Shown: positions 1 to 13,038 of the stretch, piece by piece
Layout of the letters: each line of letters begins with the position of its first letter
How positions within the stretch are numbered: position 1 is the first letter of the stretch
Assembly (NCBI GenBank): GCA_958430865.1
Contig: CAUDNR010001835.1
Coordinates: 4,470 to 68,469 of the forward strand
Length of the DNA stretch: 64,000 bases
From: Entrophospora sp. SA101
Taxonomy: Eukaryota > Glomeromycota > Glomeromycetes > Entrophosporales > Entrophosporaceae
Direction: 5' to 3'
Notes under the pieces: model-generated
The model's input: the letters and a program-made list of their open reading frames with translations, nothing else
The model's database searches: none
Told to the model about the DNA's origin: nothing
Translations under genes and position numbers: made by a program

Positions 1-427
1 AGGTCTTAGCTTCAAAATTACGGCTTATTTTTTTGGTGTTACATTTCCATTTTTGGAGTTAGAGAAGGATCTACAAGACCAATAAAAAGTTGTGGGACTA
101 GGTGTCTTGCACTATAATAATAATAAACAGTTTTTTTAAATTTGAACGGCCAATACACTTCACAAAACCAAAACTGTCCTCCTTATAATCTTTTAAAGTC
201 ATGTGATAATCATTGACCGTTATATATATATATATTAATATAGATACTAATTATAACGTATAACGTTACACGCCACATTCCTAACACTGAAAATTTAATT
301 CCAGAATTTAAATTTATATACCTCTTTTAACCATTCATTATTAAACCGAGTTTACTCTTTTTTTTTTCTTGTGACTTTCAACAATTTATAAGAACGCGAT
401 TTTAAATTTGCATCATTTGAATAGACA

Positions 428-1910
428 ATGGCCACTAAAGCAGCATTCAAAAGATTAACAAAGGAATATATATCTATACAAAATGTACATGCGATTGACA
501 AGTATTGTCGTTTGTATTAATCTATTTCCTATAATGTATGTATAAAAGTTCTTATACTTTCATCTTTTAAAATTCAAAAAGAATCCAGTGCCATATTTAA
601 TAGCTAAACCCTTAGAAAACAATATTTTGGAATGGTAAATATCATTAATTCAAATTTTTTGTCATTATTGTAATAAATTATTTACTATTTTTTTATTTTT
701 AATAGGCATTATGTTATTCGTGGTCCACAAGATACACCTTATCATAATGGAGAATATCATGGTAACTAATTTAAATTAATAGATCTTTTTTTCTCTGATG
801 TAAATTTATTTATTTATATATTAATTTGATAAATTATATAAACAAAGGCGTTTTACAATTTCCAGTTGAATATCCTTTTAAGCCGCCTTCAATTCGCATG
901 ACAACGCCTTCTGGTAAATCAAAATAAAAAATAATAATTAAAAGAAACTTATAACTTATAATCTATTTATTGTTTATATTAACAATAATATAACATTATT
1001 ACTGTTGTTGCTGTTAGGACGATTTCAAACTGATACAAGGCTGTGTTTGTCAATGTCAGATTTTCATCCAAGTTCTTGGAATCCTAGTTGGGGTGTTGCA
1101 ACCATATTAAATGGATTATTAAGCTTTATGGTTACATAATAATTCTTTTATTATCATCGTCATCATTACTTTTCCATATTTGTCATAATAAATATAAATT
1201 TATCTATTTAAAATTTTTAATTATATAGACTAGTGATGAAACCACAACAGGTAGTATTAAAACATCAGACATTGATAAAAAAACATATGCTTCAAGGTCG
1301 CACCAGTTCAATTTGAAGAATCCAAAATTTAGAGGTAACAATGATGATGATGATGATGACAATATTGACATTGTTAATGCTATTATCATAATAATTAATA
1401 TATATATATATATTTTGATAAATTATAGAAATATTTTCTGAACTTTGTGTAACAGAAACAGTACCGGTTGAAATTCTATATCCAATTAATAATAGTAATA
1501 ATTTATCATCATCATCATCATCATCAACATCATCAACATCATCAACATCATCAACATCATCAACAACAACATCATCATCGACACCTAATGTGGCAAATAA
1601 TAATAATAAATTTGATACTCAATTATTAAAAGAAACAACGACATCTAATAATTTACTCCAAAACAATAATCAAATCAAAAAACGTAGTAAACTATTAAGT
1701 CAAAATCTTGGATCAGAAAATGAAAATAATATAAATCAATCAAATAGCAACAACAACAACAATAATAATGTACAAAGGAGTTTATTTGATAAATGGAGAA
1801 ATTGGATAATAGTAACTTTGGTATGTTTGTACCTAGTGTTATCTAAAATATTGGCTAGGAAATATGAGGCTATTACTTCTAGTGATCATGGAGAAATGTT
1901 TCATCCCTAA
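428..1910 (+). CDS. UBC6: UBC6-type ubiquitin-conjugating enzyme E2 (tail-anchored, ER-associated degradation)
   Basis: Seven exons (428-484, 582-634, 706-761, 848-913, 1018-1130, 1229-1334, 1429-1910) join in frame to a 310-residue protein with GT-AG introns. The N-terminus MATKAAFKRLTKEY is a signature of the UBC6/UBE2J family. The UBC fold covers roughly residues 1-160. It has the HYVIRGPQDTPYHNGEYHG segment and the active-site stretch TRLCLSMSDFHP, where the catalytic cysteine is Cys87, the same number as in yeast Ubc6. A Ser/Thr tract made from a (tca)n microsatellite and an Asn-rich linker follow. One hydrophobic segment near residues 275-293 (IIVTLVCLYLVLSKIL) is the expected tail anchor. 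Family knowledge: an ER-membrane E2 that works with Doa10-type ligases in ERAD. The tail after the anchor (about 17 residues) is longer than usual. The start is the first ATG and gives the conserved N-terminus. Confidence 0.95.
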
Positions 1911-2876
1911 ATACAAATGATGTTCTATTTTTTTATCCATTTATTATTAAAAGCAAAAAGGAAATTGTATAATAATAATAAGAAAGGTAAAGTTATTTTG
2001 TTAATAAAATAATATGATTGATAATATAATAAATTACTATTATTATGATTATGATTCCTTTTCCTTGCTTTTCTTTTTCATTCTATAATATCTTTATTTA
2101 AGAATGAAATTAACATTCATATATAATAAATATGTTTAGCTTTACATTGTAACCATAATCTTTATTAATTTATTTAATTACTTACATAGTATAAATAGAT
2201 TTAGAATTATTTTATAGAAAATCTTGTTTCTTCTATATATACGAACTATTTTATAATATAAAAATTATAAAAGCAATCTTTGTTTATTTACACAAGTTAA
2301 TCAAACAATATAATAATTATTGATGAAATCAATTATTCATTATAATTAATTATCAATTCATTGCTTATTTAATTTATTTTTGGAGAATCCTATAATGTAT
2401 CCACCAAGTCACACTTAAAATGGATTATTACTTCTTCTGTATAGTTAGTTGTGTTATACTAATACCTGTCGGATAATAATAATATCGCAGATACTTGGAT
2501 ATTATACTGATATCAAATTGGTAAACAGACCAAAAACCAATAAATATCCAGACACGATTGAATAATTGGATACTATATTTTGTAAACAGATGATCGATAT
2601 AACTACTATTGTGAATCACCACCAACCTTCATATTCTTAACTGCGTTAAGATTGTAGTTAAGAATTCTCTTAGAGATTGTAGACGAAATGTGTCTAATAT
2701 CTGTTCTCTATACATTTATCATTTTGTGCAATGAAGAAACCCATGTACTAATATATTTCATTTTTCCTCCAAGGTTTCCCTTTGGAAAAATTCATCGATC
2801 ATAATGTATTAATTGGGTAGATCTTGATCGCAATAAAATCCAAATCCGACGTACATGAATACAAAAATTTTCTTAG

Positions 2877-2907
<31 letters not shown>

Positions 2908-3262
2908 ATTAAATACATGATATAATGCGGTTACATCACGGGTTACTATGTTTTTTGTGGCTTTCCTTTACTGAATTAATGTTCTGGAAATTGTATCAAC
3001 CAATGAGATCTTGGATCATTTATCACTTTCTTTTTATTTGTATTATTAAAGTAAAGGCGATCGCGTAAACAAAACTTTGAATAAGAATAACGTATAAATG
3101 TATATGTTGTTTATGAAGTTTGTAACCAATTAATTTATGAGTGATATTAGCGACATTAATATGGCGATAAATTAACTTATTAAATAATAAATTAACTACT
3201 ATAAGAAATAATAACCAAACTCATTGTGATGTCTTTACTTCATAATAAAAAAACTTTTCTAG
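1911..3262. other. Intergenic region between UBC6 and the PQ-loop gene
   Basis: The 3' flanks of two convergent genes. It is AT-rich with several AATAAA-like stretches after 1910. Short open frames here (for example 2428-2625 minus) show no conserved motif. I see no transposon ends. Confidence 0.6.
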
Positions 3263-4511
3263 TTATTCTTGAACTTCAGAATTTTTCTTTTCTTTTTGAT
3301 TGAGATTTCTCCTATCATTACTCATGGTTACTGTATTATCACCAAGTTCTTCTTTAAGACTATTTTCATGACAACGTCGAGAATCTATCCAATTAAGTAA
3401 ATAATATAGAATTATTATCACAACATCACAAACAAGCACTGATACGTATGTGAATGATGCTAATAGATCAAACGGTGGTGGTCGAAATACTAAAAAAAAA
3501 AAAATTATTAGCCAAGCAGAACATTTTTTCTTTACACATAATTTTATTTTACTTCAATGATTACCTAAACTCACAATAGAGAACACAGATCCCAACATGT
3601 CAATAGTTAAGAAAATAAGTGAAACACCTCTTACTAATTTAATCCCTATTTTTTATTGAGAAGAAAACTTAATGATATTGTAATTTAGCGAAAAAACAAA
3701 AGCAAATTGTCTTATTGAATATTCACATGACTTACGATAAATTTCTATAAATTGCATCATAAACCCACTGGTTAATAAGACAACAGATAAGATTCCAACT
3801 AAAACTTCTGGCCATTTTACATTATGTTTATTGGATTCCTGTATAGATGATGATGAGAAATTAAAACCTCATGTATGTGTGTTTTTTAATGTCTCTAATA
3901 AGTCAACAAAATGATTTTTACTCTAATTCCAAATATACCAGCAACTTGAATTCCACCTAAAATCAAACTTCCAACAACATAAAACATAACGATTTTCAAT
4001 TTTCTTCCGATAAATATTTTTGATTGATCATAATACAAACATTGAGCATAACAAAGGAAACTTATCATCAGAAATAATTGTGGTTGAAGTATTAATGGTA
4101 TTGATAAATCCAACACTACTGAATATATCCCAAACATCAAACCCGATATTGTCTAAGTAAAATTTTTTTAGTATAAATGTATATATTATTTTCAATCAAT
4201 AATTGCTTTATGATATTTACCCATAATAACATCATTAAAGGTGATAAACCTTTATTATTTCATTTATTAGATCTATGTTAATATTTAAAATTCCCAATTA
4301 CTAGATCATAATAATGAAATCCTACCTTTTGTATTCTTATTATGCCAATTCTTGTATGCTAACATAATAATGACATTTAATATCATAAACATTTGAAATA
4401 TAGTGATAAATAATCCAATAATAAAAACAAACCCTGAGGTGCCAGTTGAAAAGACCAAAATATAGTTCCTATCAATCCAAATACATTTTCCAAAATAAAT
4501 GGAGTGCTCAT
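3263..4511 (-). CDS. PQ-loop repeat multi-pass membrane protein
   Basis: Seven exons on the minus strand join in frame to about 261 residues, from ATG at 4511-4509 to TAA at 3265-3263. The first PQ-loop reads GTIFWSFQLAPQAYKNW followed by NTKGLSPLMMLLW, which is the family pattern. A middle block has LSIPLILQPQLF and YAQCLYYDQS. The second loop, near GFMMQFIEIYR and VRGVSLIFLTIDMLGS, has MQ in place of PQ. About seven hydrophobic segments are seen, and the last one (LLASFTYVSVLVCDVVIII) is followed by a charged cytosolic tail. Family knowledge: PQ-loop proteins include lysosomal and vacuolar amino-acid exporters and related carriers; the substrate cannot be read from sequence. Two exons are very short (33 and 29 bases). 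The gene converges with UBC6. Confidence 0.85.
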
Positions 4512-5472
4512 GTTTTTTTTAATTTTTCAATTAATTCACTTATAAATTCACTTGTAAATTTCAAAAATCGTTGTTTTACAATGGACAAAAAATTTATTAT
4601 GAATATTGTATCACACGGATTAAAATTTAGTCATCACCAATAAAGATGGCTCCTCGATTAATTGCGACTAGTTGCAACTAATTCGGCATATAAAGTTGAA
4701 TTGCTAATCGCGGTTCCCATCTTTAAATTACAAGACCATATTAACAGAATTTTTTTAGATTATAATCAATGGTGATCGCTAAAAAAATTAGGTACAGTCG
4801 GTCATACAGCTCGAGTCATCATCTAAATAGCAAAATTTCTCAAATTTTAGAATATCATTTCTAATTCAGGAAATAAAAATTTCTTAAATAGGGAATGATA
4901 CTCTCCTAAAAAATTGAAGATCATCCCTTAATAGTTAACGATAGAAAGTTACTAATATTCAAGCCACCATAACTTTTAAGTAATAAATATTTTACATCAA
5001 ACTTTTCATAGAATTTAAAACTATGAAGAGTTTGAGTCCAAAAGTGCTGTGTGTCCATATGATGACTTCAAAAATATTTGAATAAAATTGGTCGGTTTTA
5101 GATGACTTGAGCTATACCCGTCTATTTGTATACTTTTGGGAGTATATGAGTTTGTTTGTATGCAAATAGACAGAGTACGTTATCACGTGTTTATCCAATG
5201 TATAGTTAATAAAGTATTAAATTTATTCTCTCAATATTATCATCTCAAATTTGTTTAAAAAGCAAAGTGATCTGAAAAAATTATTACATATTTCGTTTTT
5301 ACATGTATTTCATAAAATTTGTTCATAATCCCTAAAATATTAACCAATATATTTCAGCGACAAAAACGTAAATGAAAAAGGCTTTCAGAATTGGGTTGGA
5401 TCTGTTGGCTCTATGAAAATAGGTTAGAGTTTCTATTCGAATAAATCAAACAATTTGAGTAAAATGGATACA
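4512..5472. other. Intergenic region with weak inverted repeats
   Basis: Upstream flank of the PQ-loop gene. It holds an imperfect inverted pair (near 4798-4822 and 5080-5105, both containing a CTCRAGTCATC core). A second hairpin pairs gtctatttgtatac with gtatgcaaatagac near 5107-5172. These could be an old MITE. No gene seen. Confidence 0.4.
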
Positions 5473-6310
5473 CAGTGAGTCTCGGTTTAACAGACATGTT
5501 GGTTCCAGGAAATTTATCCGCTAAACCGAGAAGCGAAACATGATAAAATCACGTGTTATAAATTAAATACGTACAAATTTTAATATAAAAAAAAATAACT
5601 AGTGATGGGCGTAAAAATTATTTTGAAAAATGACCAAGTTATTTAAGTACTTAATAACTCTATTATTAAGTGTTAAAAACACAAACATGCAGATCTCTTA
5701 TTGGTAGCAAATCTGTCTGTTTAATCAAATATTAATTTGATAAACAAGTTAATAATTAATTTAGTACTGTGCATAAAATTCAGTGTGCAGAGTGTGCATG
5801 CTAACCAAATCTGCTGAATTTGGTTAGCACAGCACATTCCACATGCTGAATTCTATACACTGGGATTGATTGACAAAATGGATCTTTTGGATTAATAACT
5901 CTCACTCAGAGTGCAACGTTTAATAAGTGGTTATTAACTATTAATGACTTGGAGTTATTAAGTGTAGGGTTAAAAATTCCCATCACTAAATATAACGATA
6001 ATATTAATATATTGTTGACATAAATTCTTAATTCGACATTGTTTTGCTTCTTGGGTACTTCTATAAGAAATTTCTCTTTTTAACTTCAATACATTTTTAA
6101 TCATTTGAGAATCAAACTTCTAAATCTTTTTGTTGTATACATTTAAGTGCATTCTTCAAACCATTTATAGCTTCTGTACTTGTTACAATCGGTTCACTTT
6201 ATCTTCTCAGCATCCTCATTATCTTCAACTTCGGGTTGTTCCAACAAAATATTTACAATTTCTTGTTCCGTCATTTCTTCTTCGAATTCAAGATTTTGAT
6301 CAATCATAAT
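5473..6310. mobile_element. Decayed pogo/Tigger-like element, interrupted by a hAT MITE
   Basis: The left end at 5473 (cagtgagtctcggtttaac) with a close inner repeat of 'ctaaaccgag' near 5522 resembles pogo/Tigger inverted termini. After the nested hAT MITE (5600-5988), the minus strand near 6190-6310 encodes FEEEMTEQEIVNILLEQPEV, an acidic motif seen at the C-terminus of pogo-family transposases in fungi. Frames are broken and no right terminus was found, so the right limit is approximate. The superfamily call is inferred from motif similarity. Confidence 0.5.
5600..5988. mobile_element. hAT-type MITE, 389 bp
   Basis: Terminal inverted repeats tagtgatggg / cccatcacta enclose a non-coding body. 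The flanks aaaataac (5592-5599) and aatataac (5989-5996) match at 7 of 8 positions, the 8-bp target duplication typical of hAT elements. The body has an 11-bp perfect stem, gctaaccaaat / atttggttagc (5800-5810 and 5818-5828), inside a longer imperfect hairpin. Confidence 0.8.
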
Positions 6311-7576
6311 AAATTTGTCAGCATTTATTAATTATTAAAAATACATTACGTTATTACGCATAAAATTAGGCTATCCAAAAAAGGCAAGAATCATTGCTAT
6401 CCGCAATATCGAGAAATTTTTATTTGTAAGTGACATATTAATATATGGATTTTTAAAAAATATCAAGGTATAAGGTTCCCAGACCAAAATTGAGTTGAAA
6501 TCGAAATATCACTCACTTTGTATCAGAAACATACATGTAAGGATTTTGTTGCAGACGTCTCCAAATTTGTAATTTGGCCAATAAAGGCAATGAGACTCCT
6601 TCTATTAGTAAGATCTTCATGATTTTTCAATCCTTTTAGACCCCGGAGATGATGATGGTATATACATATTTTATTGCCTGAAATAATTATAGAATCACCA
6701 CAAAAATTTACCCTAATTAAGAGATGATATTCGATTTTGAAGGCCATTCATTTATAAGATTATTCGGGAAAAGTCCAGCCAATCCAAGGATATACAACAA
6801 GGGTTAACCTTGCCATTTGAGACGTCGATCCTAAGGTTAAACCAATCTATTAAAATTGGGTTACACATAGCCACCCAACCACCCAGACACCCCTGTTAAA
6901 AGGTTGAATTTCATGTTTGAGAATATAGATCTTTGGTTTGGGTGGTTAAGTTATCAAACCTTATTAATCAGTTACTCCTTTTTTGTTATTATAAATTTTG
7001 GTCTTTACGACACTTTTCTGTTAATTGAATGTTGACCAAATTATAATCATCAATTCAAAAGAATATAATGATGTCAATAACTCATTTTGGGGTTTTGAGC
7101 TCGAAGTACCTTTTTGTTAGGATGGAACCCGGATAATAATATCCCATTGGAAATTGTTGCTTTACTGACTTTAAATAACATGAAAAATTATCGGAATCAT
7201 TCATGATATCACTTAATGATATTAATCAGCAAATAAAAAATATAGTTTAAATGATCAAGACTTTTTTAAATATGAATACTTGTCTGACATATTGATGATA
7301 TTGAGATAATTTGTAAAAATTAAACACTATCGTTCTTTTTTTCTTTTATTAATTAATATCAATAATGATTATTTCAGCTTCTAAAGATGCAAATAATGAA
7401 ATGGAATAAAGAAATTAATAATAATAATATATATATATATAAAATAAATCAATTCTTAAAGGTATTTATTAATATAATATCATATCTAATTTCAAATTGT
7501 AATAATAAATACTTTTAAGATTTATATCAATAATTAACGTATATATGATAATTATTATTTCTCTCTTAAATAATAA
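6311..7576. other. Intergenic region, no gene seen
   Basis: Contains one open frame (6523-6747, minus, 74 codons) without recognisable motifs, a ggttaac-rich stretch near 6800-6950 and an (ata)n/(ta)n tract near 7420-7445. Confidence 0.5.
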
Positions 7577-9552
7577 TCAGGAGTGGCTATTTAAATTGAC
7601 AATTTGGGATCTATTTTTTTTTATTAAAAATAAAACAATATTAAATTAATTAATTGAAAAATCTGTTGATACGCTCAAATAAAAACCAACCTGTATTGAT
7701 TTATGTTATCCTTGGTCAATATAACAAGTTCACGTTTTTTTAAAGGTTTTTTGGTTAAAGGACAAATATTTTTCTTTGGTCCTGTAGAAAGACATTTTAC
7801 CCAACTATCATATCTAAACAACCCCCGCCCCCACATTAAATAAATAAAAATTACGGAAAATTTTTTAATTATAATAGTCTTAATTATAACTTTTTATTAC
7901 CCCATCACATGCCCATATGGAGAGATTGCAGGACGTTTAACTACTTCAAATGAAATTGTATCAATAAAACCTGGCAATGGATTTTCATCATCGTCATTTT
8001 GTTCAATAACATCTACATCATCGGTTCCTGCTACATCTTGCATTAGGTCTTGTTGTTGTGATTTTACTCTTTTTTTTTTTTTATTACTACCATTCCATGA
8101 TTTCAAAACAAAATTACCAGATTTATCATTATCTTCTTTCTCCTTGTCCACATCATCTTCATTATCACCATTTTTAATAGGATTTCTCTTTCGTTTTTTT
8201 CCATTTGTAGTAGTAGATGAGGTGATGGCAAATGATTTTGTTGATTTTTCTCGTTTAGGACAAACATGACTTTCAGGAATATTACTAGTTTTACTTTTTC
8301 TAACACGACTTTCATGTTTTGAATGTTTTCTAATCATTTCTTCCTTTTCGGTTGTTCGTTTATTCATAGATTTAAACAAATATTGTGCCTTACCATTTTT
8401 TCCAATTACATAATTTGGATCTTTAATTCTTCCAGATTCAATTAAATATCGATAAAAATTGGAACACTGGTAATGAATAGTAATAATAATTTTTTAATTT
8501 GTTAATAAAAATAAAAAAAAAAGAATAAGTTATTGAACTTACTTGATAACCAACACGACCAGGAATTGCCATTGAAAATATTCCCCATTGACATTCATTA
8601 CCTAATTCTGCCAATCTATTAAAGAATAATATTTCCTCTTCCTACAATATATATGTATTATCAAATAAGTTCAAATAATAATAATAATAATTTTATTAAT
8701 TAATTACCTCAACCCATCTTCCTAATCTTTGTTCTTCACCGGGTGCATTGAACCGATAATAGTATGCATTCGGATTTTTGTCAATTAATTTATAAGCTCT
8801 AACACGAGCTTCTGACCATCCTTGAAATGCCTTATTAAAATTTCTATTATTTTTTTCAACTTGTTTCACTGCCTCATCCAATGTAAGACGACCTTTCATT
8901 CTTGAGTGTCTATATACATAAATGTATGTATTTAAAAATTACTATTCTGCTGCCTTTTTTTTAAAAAAAAAAATCATCATAGTTATATATACATCGTTGT
9001 ATTTACTTATAATGACTTGAAGAATCTCTAGTTGTCTTTGTGGATTTTTTTCGTTGCCTTTTTGGTGTCATGATTTTGTCATCATCGTCATCAGTTTGCA
9101 TTTCTTCCACTGGTCCTTTTTGAGATGATAATAGTGGTAAACTTTTATGAACTACTGTTGATTTTTCTAGATAAATGAATGTTTTGATTATTGGATTGAA
9201 TGGTTGAATTATTGAGCGAATGAATAATTTGATTGATTGTTGCTTGCTTACCATCTTCTTTATTATGCTTGAATACGATTTTTCTACGTAATTCTTTAAA
9301 ATAATCACTATTATGCTTAAACATTTTTTCAATTACTAACATCTATTGTTTTTATTTTTATTATATTAATATTTATTAGAAACAGAAAATCAAAAAAGTT
9401 AATTTTTTCCTGGAAAAATAGATATACCTCATCACCGTTACAATCTTCTAATGCTTCGGCAATTTCTTCGTCTGTAGAAAACCAAAATTCAGAACAAATA
9501 AATTTGGCCTTTCGTTGAAATTCACGTTTTTCAAATTCTGCAAACTATTATA

Positions 9553-9605
<53 letters not shown>

Positions 9606-10290
9606 TACTACAACAAAGATTTTGATTGATTGATATATATATATATGCGTATGTGAACGTGTGCCATTACCTGTTGTTGTTGTAATGTTATATGTTGTTC
9701 AATTATATCTTGTTCAATTTCAGCAAATAAATTTGATTTTCGAATATGTTCACTTTTTTTTTAATGTATATATAAATACATGGTGTAAATATATTTGATT
9801 AATAAATACAAGCTATATATATATTAAGTAAGAAAGTGAATAAATTTTTATCATCACAGAATGCACATACCTTTCTTTTAAATTTATCCGAGTGTTATTG
9901 TTATTATTAATATCATTATAATCGTTAATTGAATCATCAGTTATTAATTTATTATTATTTGTTTTATTGGATTCTAATAATGATTTAAGTTTTTTCTATG
10001 ATTATAGGAAAAGAAGTATATAAATCATTATTATTGTCCATTATCAATTATTGTATATGATAGAAAAAAAATAATCTAACCGCAACATCTGAAAGTTTTA
10101 TTGTAGGTGGTGGAATTGATAAAAGCCAATGAATACATAATGGTGACTTTTCTAATGGATAATAATCTATAAATACATGTAATGCATATATATAATGCAT
10201 CAATTAATTAAATTTATTTGTTTATATAATTTGAAAAGCAATATATAAACCGTATTTTTTCCTCTTACCTTCGGGAAAAAACTTGGTCAT
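7577..10290 (-). CDS. Myb/SANT-like plus U-box-like domain protein, uncharacterised
   Basis: Twelve exons on the minus strand join in frame, from ATG at 10290-10288 (MTKFFPE) to TGA at 7579-7577. The N-terminal part has LEKSPLCIHWLLSIPPPTIK, then Asn/Gln-rich and Lys-rich low-complexity sequence. A middle module contains GEEQRLGRWVEEEEILFF, then a Trp-containing segment QWGIFSMAIPGRVGYQCSNF, which resembles a Myb/SANT helix set. A basic, acidic-patched linker with KKKKRVK and KKRKRN nuclear-signal-like runs follows. The C-terminus has a U-box-like fold pattern: TISFEVVKRPAISPYGHVMG, then YDSWVKCL, then ICPLTKKPLKKRELVIL. U-boxes recruit E2 enzymes, so a nuclear E3 ligase that binds DNA or chromatin is an inference. 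The fifth exon's acceptor follows an (att)n microsatellite at 9546-9604. I do not recognise a named orthologue. Confidence 0.8.
9546..9604. repeat. (ATT)n microsatellite in an intron
   Basis: About 18 tandem ATT units lie in an intron of the Myb/U-box gene, next to the splice acceptor on the minus strand. The same tract recurs at 29514-29572 in the second copy. Confidence 0.9.
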
Positions 10291-10868
10291 TTAGTACAAA
10301 AAAAGTTTACACAAAAGTGTTAAGTTATAGTTATAAAAAAAAATAAAGTTGTTTTTGTTGGAAAAAAAGCAGATTTATGGTTTAATAAAATGACGTAAAA
10401 AAAGAGATCAGGAATAGAATAATTTTATCTGTATTACACACGCACACACATGACACAGTTTTGTGCACAATTCAAAAATTCAAAATTTTTATTGATTTTT
10501 TTCATCATCGTTAATAAATCATAAATCATAATTATTTTCTAATTCAATTTTTTTTTTCCTATATTATTGATTGCTATCACCGCTACAATCATCATCATTC
10601 TAATACCATTGTTATCAATATTCCTATTTAATATGTAGCCAACTACTACACTTATACTCGCTATTCAAAAAAAGTAATAATAGTATTATGATTATTATTA
10701 TAAGAATTAACACAATCAAGATTTAATAATTTGATTACTAAAAAACCTCTTAAAGAAAAGAATATAAATATATATTTATATATATTTATATAGATTATTA
10801 TTATATATACATATCATATTTCATTTATATTATATTATATATATATATGTATATACATATAATTATTT
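10291..10868. other. Short intergenic region between two minus-strand genes
   Basis: Contains the promoter side of the Myb/U-box gene and the 3' flank of the HSF gene, with (ta)n tracts near 10770-10860 and a cacacgcacacaca run near 10436. No gene seen. Confidence 0.6.
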
Positions 10869-13004
10869 TTAGCTTCTTTTCCTTCTCTTATATTCCATTG
10901 ACGATCCGTCACTATTATCTGGCGGATCAGGTAATGGCGGAGGACGTGTTTGTGAAGACGGTAATGAAGATGATGACTTATTTATTATCCCTACCGAGGA
11001 AGGAGGATTATTGTTAACGTCTGATGATGATGTCGATGATGATTTATTAATAGTGTAAGATGAAGGTGACGGAGAAGTTGATGACCTTGTTGGAGGAGTT
11101 CTTTGATGATGATGGTGATGCTGGTGATGCTGGTGATGTGATGATGGCGAAGATATTGAGATTGTATTATTGTTGTTATTATTAACTTTATATCTATTAG
11201 TAGGTTCAGAATTTAATAGATTAAAATTTGGACCAAAACTTGGTTGTGATGATCTTCTATGAGGTGAAGGCAATGATGAATGATGAAGATCATGAGAGGA
11301 ACGATGTGGTTGGGTGGAATTGTACGATGACGTTGACGACGATGTTGATGATATAATAGGTCTGTTATTATTGTAAGTGTCCATTGAAGCAGACCTAGCA
11401 TTTGTACCATTGTCACTACCGTTATTATTATTATTGTTTTTTTTTTGATTTAATATTGGTTCGGGAGAACGATGACGAATAATCGGAAGGTTCCCAGAGG
11501 TGGAGGAAGTAGGTTGAAACGGTGAAGGAGCAAAAGGAAATTCGGGCAATTTAGCTAAAGCACTTGGAGGATTAATTTTTGGAGTGCGACTGTGTTGAGA
11601 TGGGTATGGTGATGAGGAGGATGAAGACTGTTGTTGCTGTTGTTGAGTCATACGATAATCCATTTCTGAAGGTTGTTGTTGTGATGGCGGTGGAGGCGCT
11701 GCAGATTCTACACCGATCATAGGTTGAGGAGTTGATAATGTTCTTTGTGGCGTGTAAGGATGTGTATAATGTGGTATCATTGAAGAAGAATGAGATGGAG
11801 GATCAACTTGAGCCAACTTTGCAACTTCAGCTTGTAAAAAATCAACTATAATTATTAAATATTATTGTAATTGAATGTCAATAATTATATTAGTGTATTG
11901 ATTTATACAACATATAGATATAAAATATACCTTCAAATTTTCTACGTGGATCATCTAAACAAAAAATACAATTATTAGTTAATAAATAATACCGATAATA
12001 ATATATGATTAATGATGATATACAGTCATACCTTCTTTAGCCATTGATACTAGCAAATTCGTTATTATTGTAATAACCTTTATTAAAAATTATTATTAAA
12101 TAATTATTATCTTCCGGGTTAACTAGTTAACAAGCTAGATGATTTAATTTAATAATTTAACAACTAAATAATTAATTACCTGTTGATGTTTACTTTGTAA
12201 CATTCTAAAAGATAAAGATTCGTCATATAAAACTTTATAATTTTCGGTTATCTGTCTTGTTTTTTCCTTCAATTCCTTCATCTGATTAGTTAAATATTCA
12301 ATTCTATCATCACGTAAACTATCTATTACAGATGGATCATTCATACCACTGCCACCAGTGGATTGATTTATACCAGAAGTTGGTAAACCGCCACTTCCAC
12401 CACCGATCCCAACAATACCACCAGTTACGCCGCCACTGCCACCCACACCACCACCTTTCATATTCATTGTATTACTTGTAGAATGTTTTGAACTTTTACG
12501 TTTAATTAATTGTAAGGCTGCTGGTTGGCCTCTACGAAAATCTTGATGCTTAAATTCCCATGCTTGACTTTCACTTGATGGATTTGCGTGAAACATATCA
12601 TTTACTTTTAATTAAAATTTAAAATAGAATAAGTTAGGATAATATTTTATACATGCAATCTAGATCAAATAAATATAGACCAATCTACCTTTATGAAATC
12701 CATACACTTGATAATTTTTATTTAAAAAAAAGGAATTACAAAATTAATTAAATTCATGCGCGAAATATGTTGATCGATTGATTAATTGATCGATCTATGA
12801 GGAATTAAGGAGTACACATACTATTCAATTGCCTTACAAAACTCTGCCAATTATTATGTTTAAAATATTGAGGTAACACTAATTTTGAAAATTCTGTTGG
12901 ATTGGACACACTAAACACATCACCAGAAGGTGCCCATGAAATTAAATGTTGAATTGATGGATCTTCTACCATTCTAAATAAAATAATTATTAATGATTAT
13001 AATG

Positions 13005-13038
<34 letters not shown>

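Noticed and set aside
2428..2625. 65-codon minus-strand frame
   Set aside because: No motif and no splice context; it lies in the 3' flanks of convergent genes. It recurs at 22396 and 51303 only because of block duplication.
4798..5172. Inverted pair around CTCRAGTCATC as a MITE
   Set aside because: The arms match only in part, and no sharp ends or target duplication are visible.
6523..6747. 74-codon minus-strand frame
   Set aside because: Residue use is not convincing and no family is recognised. Its recurrence at 26491 is due to block duplication.
10869..11416. Second frame (11213-11416) inside the HSF last exon
   Set aside because: It is a shadow of the Ser/His-rich coding sequence in another frame.
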